Positions 21,606 through 26,398 of a stretch of 27,113 nt of DNA are shown here, one piece after another (position 1 is the stretch's first letter; each line of letters opens with the position of its first letter). The translations under genes and the position numbers were made by a program. Source of the DNA: a virus; the IMG/VR virus record IMGVR_UViG_3300025098_000232, positions 1 to 27,113 of that record; one strand, given 5' to 3'. Below the pieces are notes generated by a model that did not search any database, was not told where the DNA came from, and saw nothing but the letters and a program-made list of their open reading frames with translations.

Positions 21606-21760
21606 TTCTTGTACGGGAAGGCCTTATTCAGTGCTTCTTGACGCTTCTTACATCCGCAGTCTTTGCCCACAGCCTTTGAAGCGGCCTCTACAACGGCCTT
21701 GATTCCCGTAGCCTTGGTGATCTTCTCGATAGAGTCACCTAAACCTTTGCTCTTGCTCAT
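21602..21760 (-). CDS. Small conserved phage protein with DCGC motif (52 aa)
   Basis: A 52-residue protein with IEKITKATGIKAVVE, then GKDCGCKKRQEALNKAFPY. I recall this T-K-A-T-G-I and D-C-G-C-x-x-R-x-x-x-L-N-K-x-F-P-Y pattern from many Bacteroidota and marine phages, where its function is unknown. The two cysteines (C35 and C37) are part of the conserved core. The stop overlaps the GroES-like start as ATGA, and two bases separate its start from the upstream gene. This packing and the known pattern make the small gene convincing. Confidence 0.78.
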   Translation of the reverse strand: MSKSKGLGDSIEKITKATGIKAVVEAASKAVGKDCGCKKRQEALNKAFPYKK

Positions 21761-21762
21761 GA

Positions 21763-21999
21763 TTAAAAATTTAAGTCGTATTCAATTATACAGGGCATCT
21801 CATTGACTGATTTCCAGAGGATCTGCCCATCTTCTCTTTGCAAATATACGAGATATCTGCTTTTATTATACCTGACCATGTGCTCCTCGTCGAAGAGTAT
21901 AGCACTGACCTCTCCGCTGCCAGCTCTCATGCCAACATAGTAAGCCATCGCATCCTTAGGATCTCGACCGATGACTATCTTTCTAATAACCCCCTCCAC
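21763..21999 (-). CDS. Small conserved phage protein (78 aa)
   Basis: A 78-residue, probably beta-rich protein: IRKIVIGRDPKDAMAYYVGM, then SAILFDEEHMVRYNKSRYLV and ILWKSVNEMPCIIEYDLNF. I recall closely similar small proteins directly upstream of the DCGC-type gene in Bacteroidota phages; no function is known. Its 5' end overlaps the previous gene by 17 bases. A TATATTTGC copy at 21840-21848 lies inside this gene and encodes part of YLVYLQ, so it is probably not a unit promoter. Confidence 0.68.
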   Translation of the reverse strand: MEGVIRKIVIGRDPKDAMAYYVGMRAGSGEVSAILFDEEHMVRYNKSRYLVYLQREDGQILWKSVNEMPCIIEYDLNF

Positions 22000-22447
22000 C
22001 TGAAGTTCTGTTTTGTTGGCTTCTAGCAGGCCTAGACTCTGGTCTAGAAGCTGGTGCTACCTGCTGAGGAGCTGGTGACGTTTCGGGTGGCTGGACCTTT
22101 TGCCCCACAGTGCTCTTACTGCCTGACCCACTCCTAGATGGTGAGGGTTTTCTTTTGCCTGTCCTGTTAGAGAAGGTAGACTTCTTCTTGGCAGAGGTAG
22201 CTGTGGCTTTTGCGCCTGGGATATCTTGCTCGAACTTAGGAAAGCTCTTTACAGGTCCTTCGCTTTTGTCTTTCCATTTTGCGCAGATGTACGCTCCGCG
22301 TACCTGCGCACCGCGCCAAACGCCGCACTTGCTACCTACCAGGTATGCGCAGTTGGCGCAGTTCTTAGCCTGCTCCTTTGACTTCCTGTAAGCAGTAGGT
22401 AGCTTGGGATCCATCATGATCCCGTCTTTGTAAACTCCTGATGCCAT
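21983..22447 (-). CDS. Four-cysteine (HiPIP-like) protein with disordered tail (154 aa)
   Basis: The N-terminal 60 residues carry C30, C33, C41 and C55 in CANCAYLVGSKCGVW and YICAKW. The C-x2-C-x7-C-x13-C spacing and the tryptophans resemble the cluster-binding part of high-potential iron-sulfur proteins, as seen in other phages I recall. An Fe-S cluster or zinc is therefore likely to be bound. The remaining 95 residues are low-complexity and basic, rich in Ser, Pro, Gln and Arg, ending GGGGY. The function is unknown. It starts directly after the stop of the 22448-22732 gene. Confidence 0.65.
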   Translation of the reverse strand: MASGVYKDGIMMDPKLPTAYRKSKEQAKNCANCAYLVGSKCGVWRGAQVRGAYICAKWKDKSEGPVKSFPKFEQDIPGAKATATSAKKKSTFSNRTGKRKPSPSRSGSGSKSTVGQKVQPPETSPAPQQVAPASRPESRPARSQQNRTSGGGGY

Positions 22448-22732
22448 TTAATTAAGTGATATTTCGAGTCCGTCCAAGAGGTCATCGAGGGTGGGGCCTG
22501 GTTTACAGGTCTCCCTTATAAATTCCATAATGGCCTCTAGTTCTTCTTCGTTGTTAATGTCATACTTATACATAGCTGTCAAACTAAGATCTCCATCTTC
22601 GTTTATGGATGACAGCCCAGCTACAAACATACAAACAAAATCATCTCTCATGTCGTAGTCGTCGATAAGGTCGTCCATTTTTTGGGCTAGATCTCTCATC
22701 TCGAACAGGAATTCAGTTCTATCTTTACTCAT
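22448..22732 (-). CDS. Acidic protein of unknown function (94 aa)
   Basis: A 94-residue acidic protein with DLAQKMDDLIDDYDMRDDFV and a closing LDDLLDGLEISLN. The middle contains FVAGLSSINEDGDLSLTAMY. Probably a small alpha/beta fold; I do not recognise the family. No membrane segment. It is the first minus-strand gene after the lone plus-strand gene and is divergent from it, with 14 A/T-rich bases between the two starts. There is no TATATTTGC box in that gap, so the promoter of this unit is not identified. Confidence 0.6.
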   Translation of the reverse strand: MSKDRTEFLFEMRDLAQKMDDLIDDYDMRDDFVCMFVAGLSSINEDGDLSLTAMYKYDINNEEELEAIMEFIRETCKPGPTLDDLLDGLEISLN

Positions 22733-22746
22733 AATAGTTAAATTTT

Positions 22747-23166
22747 ATGCGAAAACGAAAAGCTTCAAGGAAAAAGATGTTCCGTGATTTCTTGTACCAA
22801 GATACAAAAGATATCAAGAGAAACTATTTGAAGAGGCTGAAGCAAAGCAGGAGGGAGTTTTCTAATGACGACATATCTTTCGCGGAGCTAGAGTTTCTTA
22901 TGTGGGCTTACGACCTGCAGTTCTTTACAATAAAGTGGGCAGCCGATCAGCTGGATCTAAACAGCAACAACTTTGCCAACAGGTACATATACCCTCTTTT
23001 GTCAAAGGGGTACATATACAAGCACTTTGATAGGCTCACTCCTTCTGACACATACGAGGACCATTTGTTCAGAGAAGAGACAAAGTACAACTACAGAGTG
23101 AGGTATGCTATAACGCAAAAAGCCCGAATCAATGTTCAGGCTTTTTACAGAAAGATGGAGGGGTGA
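22747..23166 (+). CDS. Winged-helix-like protein, only plus-strand gene (139 aa)
   Basis: A 139-residue basic protein. After a charged helical start (residues 1-35), the segment SFAELEFLMWAYDLQFFTIK, then KWAADQLDLNSNNF and YPLLSKGYIYKHFDRLTP, fits a MarR-like winged helix-turn-helix, closed by YAITQKARINVQAFYRK. I recall similar proteins near head genes in Bacteroidota phages. A transcription regulator is likely but not proven. It is divergent from the 22732 gene and converges on the 23169 gene with two bases between stops. The nearest promoter-like sequence is a TAAATTTT directly before the ATG, imperfect and partly palindromic. Confidence 0.68.
   Translation: MRKRKASRKKMFRDFLYQDTKDIKRNYLKRLKQSRREFSNDDISFAELEFLMWAYDLQFFTIKWAADQLDLNSNNFANRYIYPLLSKGYIYKHFDRLTPSDTYEDHLFREETKYNYRVRYAITQKARINVQAFYRKMEG
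23117..23148. terminator. Bidirectional terminator inside the plus-strand gene
   Basis: Arms AAAAAGCC-C-GAA and TTC-A-GGCTTTTT with a TCAATG loop. The A and T runs give a U-tract in either direction. It lies within the last 17 codons of the plus-strand gene and just past the stop of the convergent minus-strand gene at 23169, so it can end the 26375-23169 unit. Confidence 0.75.
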
Positions 23167-23168
23167 CC

Positions 23169-23729
23169 TTACTTTGTCCCCGTAATTCTTCGGTACTCCT
23201 GCACCAAGGCTTTGGCCTTTGGAGTTCCTTTGGCTTGCTTTATAGCAGCCTCAAGAGCTTTTCTCTTCTTAGTCATAGCGTTCCTAACCTTGGTTCGCTG
23301 CGACAGGGAGCTTGGGGCTACTCCGCCCTCAGAGTACTTAGGCAATCGGCCACCTTTCTTAGCTAGAACCTTTGGGCCTTCTGAGGCGTTGGCCATGTTC
23401 TTGGCTGCAAGACCCTTTCTAGCCATACCTCCTGCTACGCCAGGAAGGAATCCAGCCATAGTCTGATTTCTTACGGCCTTCTTATAGTCCTTACCTGTAA
23501 GTCCAGCTTCGGATGCCTGTTGCTTCGCGGCCTTTCTTGAAGCGAGCATGCCTACGACTCCACCCATCTGGGAAGCACCCTCAAGCACACCCTTCCCTAC
23601 GGGCTTGGAGAAAAAGCCTCCGCTCTTAAAGACACCTCTGCCCTTAAGGATATCAGCTCTTGTGATCTTACCATCTTTGTTGAGATCGGGGAATTTTCCG
23701 CCCTTCTTGTATTTTTTCTTAGTCTTCAT
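23169..23729 (-). CDS. EF-hand protein with N-terminal KGGK tag (186 aa)
   Basis: A very basic 186-residue protein. It opens KKYKKGGKFPDLNKDGKITR: the KGGK tag (residues 9-12) is followed at once by a canonical EF-hand or dockerin-type calcium loop, D15, N17, D19, G20, I22, T23 and D26. The middle is Gly/Ala-rich with GASQMGGVVGMLASR and FLPGVAGGMARKG, which could be membrane-active or internal. A second KKGGRLPKYSEGG lies near residue 130. I recall the F-P-D-L-x-x-D-G-K-x-T pattern from marine-phage virion proteins. It ends its unit. A structural or injected protein is inferred. Confidence 0.65.
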   Translation of the reverse strand: MKTKKKYKKGGKFPDLNKDGKITRADILKGRGVFKSGGFFSKPVGKGVLEGASQMGGVVGMLASRKAAKQQASEAGLTGKDYKKAVRNQTMAGFLPGVAGGMARKGLAAKNMANASEGPKVLAKKGGRLPKYSEGGVAPSSLSQRTKVRNAMTKKRKALEAAIKQAKGTPKAKALVQEYRRITGTK

Positions 23730-23741
23730 AATTGTTTGTTA

Positions 23742-24002
23742 TTATGGTATTTCTGGTATTTCTTGTTCCTCATACCACCCTTCTCTTTCGTCAGAAACAA
23801 TAGCTCTCATCTGAGAGTGAGTATATGTAGTGTAGGAGTCAAAAAAACTTGGTGTAGACCCTCCATCCCAAGACATGATAACTCTGTCGTCACCAGAGAC
23901 AGACCTCCTGAGGGAGTCTTTGACCTTTATGGACGATGCAGCCAACATGTCGTCGGTGACGTCTGCGTAGTTGACGATGCAGTAAGTTCTGTTCGGATTC
24001 AT
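23742..24002 (-). CDS. Small unknown protein coupled to the lectin-like gene (86 aa)
   Basis: An 86-residue acidic protein beginning MNPNRTYCIVNYADVTDDML, with VIMSWDGGSTPSFFDS in the middle and a Glu/Pro-rich end. Its start overlaps the stop of the lectin-like gene as TAATG, showing coupling. I do not recognise the family, and there is no signal peptide or membrane segment. It may be a chaperone or partner of the lectin-like fibre protein made just before it, a guess from the coupling alone. Confidence 0.55.
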   Translation of the reverse strand: MNPNRTYCIVNYADVTDDMLAASSIKVKDSLRRSVSGDDRVIMSWDGGSTPSFFDSYTTYTHSQMRAIVSDEREGWYEEQEIPEIP

Positions 24003-24835
24003 TATGTTGGTACGCTTGTGGAGAATGTAGCCCCAGTAATTGCAAAGTCATTGCTGTTGGCGCTGCCGTCGGCCCCGTTGTCTTCGAGCCTCCAGTACCC
24101 AACAAGCCTACTTCCGTGTACTGCCAATTCGTCTCTAGGCACTCCGCTATTGTATATTTCTGCCACCTGACTGCCATTCAAGGCCGTATTGTAAAAACTA
24201 ATCTCATCCAATGAGAGTTCTTCGTAAGCCCCTATACCTCCGTTAAAGTTCTGCGTCGGTATCTTAAAGTTCTTGAATTCTCTCGAAGAAAAATCATCAG
24301 CTGCGGAGGCATCCGAGGCCGTCCTGTCTACCCCGTTGATATATATCTTCCCAGTTCTAGTACCCCCAGAGACTTCACTTGTATATGCTACATGAAACCA
24401 AGTGTCGTCAGCAAGTATTGAGCTTAGATTGGTACTAAAGGTGTTGAAATAGTAGCCACCTTCGTTTCCATCAAAGTACGCAAAGCTCATGGCTCCCTGA
24501 AAACTTGTCGTGCTATGTGAAGGAGGGTAAATGATGCCAAGGTTTACTATTCTGGTCGGGCCGAAGGCAAACTCCTCCAAAAGAGCTGACCTGCCGTTGG
24601 CCCCGCTGGAGTCCATGATGTCGGCAGCCTTCATCCAGTATGACATAGTAAACGAATCAGCACCCAAGAGAGACTGGAATGTGGTGTTTGGATTCGAACC
24701 AAACTCCATGGTGTCGTTGACCCCGTCAAAAGACAAGGACTTGGTGTTAGAGAAAGAAACTCTAGCCCCAGAGGCCTCTGCTGATGCGTTGGCCGAAGCG
24801 TCAGTTTTCGACAAAGATTGACCGAGCCCCAGCAT
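24002..24835 (-). CDS. LamG/concanavalin-like virion protein (277 aa)
   Basis: A 277-residue protein with a single LamG/concanavalin A-like jelly roll. The marks are SLSFDGVNDTMEFGSNPN, FTMSYWMKAADIMD, DDTWFHVAYTSEVSGG, GKIYINGVDRT, and the closing LDEISFYNTALNGSQVAEIY and GYWRLEDNGADGSANSNDF. This is the classical order of strands in the LamG_3 type. Such domains bind glycans and occur in phage fibres and decoration proteins. The short Ala/Ser-rich N-terminus may be a linker. It is coupled by TAATG overlaps to the small genes before and after it. Confidence 0.75.
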   Translation of the reverse strand: MLGLGQSLSKTDASANASAEASGARVSFSNTKSLSFDGVNDTMEFGSNPNTTFQSLLGADSFTMSYWMKAADIMDSSGANGRSALLEEFAFGPTRIVNLGIIYPPSHSTTSFQGAMSFAYFDGNEGGYYFNTFSTNLSSILADDTWFHVAYTSEVSGGTRTGKIYINGVDRTASDASAADDFSSREFKNFKIPTQNFNGGIGAYEELSLDEISFYNTALNGSQVAEIYNSGVPRDELAVHGSRLVGYWRLEDNGADGSANSNDFAITGATFSTSVPT

Positions 24836-24966
24836 TATCCGCTACAGCTTTCGCACTCCTCGGGGTTATCGAGGTTGCAGGTTATCTCTCCAGACTTCAC
24901 CTTGTCTTCTTGCTTCTTAAGCTTCTCTTGATCCAAAAAGCTGATGTCGTCAAATTCGTCTTCCAT
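24835..24966 (-). CDS. Tiny acidic cysteine-containing protein (43 aa)
   Basis: A 43-residue protein: an acidic, helical first part (MEDEFDDISFLDQEKLKKQE) and a short C-terminal cluster ITCNLDNPEECESCSG with C30, C37 and C40. The stop overlaps the start of the lectin-like gene as TAATG, and its ATG lies two bases after the stop of the peptidase gene, so translation is likely. The three cysteines could bind metal. I do not recognise it. Confidence 0.6.
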   Translation of the reverse strand: MEDEFDDISFLDQEKLKKQEDKVKSGEITCNLDNPEECESCSG

Positions 24967-24968
24967 AG

Positions 24969-25448
24969 TTATAGTCCTTTACCAAATATTACTTCGTAGT
25001 ACGTCTTTCCTTCATCATCACGACAAGCCTTGAGGCACCGACCACGATTAACGCCATCATAAACGTAAGACACGTGAACCCAATCAGGATTGTCCTCAGT
25101 ACCAAACTCCCAAATAAGCTGATCAAACGTAAGGTTATTGAGTATATACTGGAAGATTTCAGAGTTCGAACACCTTCCGAATACATCCGCGTCAAGATCG
25201 AGTGCTCTTCCCTCCACGTGCTGACTACGAACTGAGCCGCCGATCGCAACATTGAGATCAGCCGAACGATACCCGCTCGACACGAATATAGGACACTTGA
25301 AAGCGTCCCTAAGAGGTTGAAATACGTGTTCTGCAACCGCCTTGAGATTTCCTTGTACCCAATCATCTGGAGTGTTATCTATGTTAAGACGCTTAGCCGT
25401 GATGCTTTTGGTCACCTCGGCGAGTGACAGATTTTTTGATAGCTTCAT
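24969..25448 (-). CDS. M15 family peptidase, endolysin-type (159 aa)
   Basis: A zinc D-Ala-D-Ala carboxypeptidase-like enzyme that cuts peptidoglycan cross-links. From the ATG at 25448, the motifs are SSGYRSADLN (58-67), SQHVEGRALDLD with H77 and D84 as zinc ligands, and DWVHVSY with D122 and H125. These complete the usual His-Asp-His site. The length of 159 residues is typical of the M15_3 type. An earlier ATG at 25469 is possible. There is no signal peptide, so release needs a holin or the enzyme is virion-borne. It lies in a virion operon near a lytic transglycosylase. Confidence 0.87.
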   Translation of the reverse strand: MKLSKNLSLAEVTKSITAKRLNIDNTPDDWVQGNLKAVAEHVFQPLRDAFKCPIFVSSGYRSADLNVAIGGSVRSQHVEGRALDLDADVFGRCSNSEIFQYILNNLTFDQLIWEFGTEDNPDWVHVSYVYDGVNRGRCLKACRDDEGKTYYEVIFGKGL

Positions 25449-25524
25449 TCTTAAGCCTTCTTTTTTCATTTTCTACAACAGGGTCCTTCCGCTTGCGCTT
25501 GGGATTGAAGTAGAACTTGTTCAC
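25393..25524 (-). CDS. Possible small basic overlapping gene (43 aa)
   Basis: A 43-codon frame with a GTG start immediately after the stop of the 25525-25911 gene. The product is basic, with KFYFNPKRKRKDPVVENEKR followed by a Lys/Arg-rich helix. It overlaps the M15 peptidase start by 56 bases in a different frame. It fills an otherwise empty gap of about 76 bases and I faintly recall similar openings in other phages. The GTG start and lack of a known family keep confidence low. Confidence 0.35.
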   Translation of the reverse strand: MNKFYFNPKRKRKDPVVENEKRRLKNEAIKKSVTRRGDQKHHG

Positions 25525-25911
25525 TTAGCGACGGAGCTTTCTCTTGGGCTTAATGCCCTTACCGACGTTTCCGCCCTTGCCCTTGGTTCTAACCTTCAGA
25601 CCGCCTGGGTTGCCAGTTTTAGTCATTTCAAAATCACCAACAAAGGTGTTTTTTCTCTTGACTTTCCTGCTTCCAAGACCAGGGTTAGGTACTTCTGCAC
25701 CTTTCTGCATTTCCTTGCCGATGCGGTCATCCATTGCTAACCTGCTGATTCGATCTTTGTTTTTGTTAGACATTGGGGCGCCAGGCACATTGTAGAGCTT
25801 GGACATCTTTCTAGGGGAGGGTGAGGGCTTTTTAGCAGTCTTCTTTTTGCTGTAAGCCATCTTCTTAGGATCGCCCGTCTTCCCTCCTTTCTTGTACTTT
25901 GTTACTTTCAT
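25525..25911 (-). CDS. Highly basic protein with N-terminal KGGK tag (128 aa)
   Basis: A 128-residue, extremely Lys/Arg-rich protein opening MKVTKYKKGGKTGDPKKMAY. The KGGK tag is followed by GDPKK, a five-residue piece also present in the transglycosylase two genes upstream. The rest is low-complexity, with VPGAPMSNKNKDRISRLAMD and a Gly/Lys tail (KVRTKGKGGNVGKG). No fold is obvious and it is probably disordered. High charge suggests DNA contact inside the capsid or an injected protein; this is inferred. It lies two bases after the 25914-26375 gene. Confidence 0.65.
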   Translation of the reverse strand: MKVTKYKKGGKTGDPKKMAYSKKKTAKKPSPSPRKMSKLYNVPGAPMSNKNKDRISRLAMDDRIGKEMQKGAEVPNPGLGSRKVKRKNTFVGDFEMTKTGNPGGLKVRTKGKGGNVGKGIKPKRKLRR

Positions 25912-25913
25912 AG

Positions 25914-26375
25914 TTAGTCTATAGATGCTGCGAAAATCTCCACAGCGATGTTTGTGCTGGCTTTCGCCTTTATGGTTTCAATGTTTGCAAATCCTACCGC
26001 GTCACCAAGCTCATCTGAAGCACTGCTCTGAGCATACCTCTTTACATCCATCTCGTTGTTGAAGAGAACGTAAGACTCTTTCGGGCCGATCTGAACAAGG
26101 TATTCATCGACAGCCGTGGCGCTAGTAAACCTAAGGTCTACCGTTCCAGAGTCTGCCGTGTTGGTGATACGCAAGTACTTGAGCTTGTCTATATGCAAAG
26201 ACCCTGCGTCTGGCCTGTCGGCCTGGAAGTTCAGGATGTCTTCCTCTGTAGTAGTAACTCTAAGTAGGCGGTTTACGGTTTGCTCAATGCTTTCAATGGT
26301 CTTAGAGACCTCATTGCCCCTCTCCTTGCCGTTCAAGACGACCTCTTCTTTCATTGTTACCGTTAGTGTAGCCAT
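25914..26375 (-). CDS. Beta-rich virion protein, first gene of its unit (153 aa)
   Basis: A 153-residue protein opening MATLTVTMKEEVVLNGKERG. It has a KLKYLRITNTADSGTVDLRF segment and ends with a strand-rich IAVEIFAASID. This is a pattern I recall in small virion proteins of marine phages. The K-Y-x-R-I-T-N strand resembles segments in the 9673-10077 and 10077-10472 products, suggesting a shared fold. The TATATTTGC promoter ends three bases before the ATG, so the transcript is probably leaderless. Head decoration or a tail component are both possible. Confidence 0.6.
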   Translation of the reverse strand: MATLTVTMKEEVVLNGKERGNEVSKTIESIEQTVNRLLRVTTTEEDILNFQADRPDAGSLHIDKLKYLRITNTADSGTVDLRFTSATAVDEYLVQIGPKESYVLFNNEMDVKRYAQSSASDELGDAVGFANIETIKAKASTNIAVEIFAASID

Positions 26376-26378
26376 AGC

Positions 26379-26387
26379 GCAAATATA
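26379..26387 (-). promoter_or_regulatory. TATATTTGC promoter box, leaderless type
   Basis: The minus strand reads TATATTTGC, then GCT, then the ATG at 26375. A TTTTTG lies 16 bases upstream of the box, a candidate -33 element at a slightly short spacing. It sits between the transglycosylase stop and the next gene. Confidence 0.75.
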
Positions 26388-26398
26388 GTGACTTCTTC

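Noticed and set aside
21840-21848. An eighth TATATTTGC copy on the minus strand
   Set aside because: It lies inside the 21763-21999 gene, encodes part of its conserved YLVYLQ segment, and is 80 bases from the next start, so chance is more likely than a promoter.
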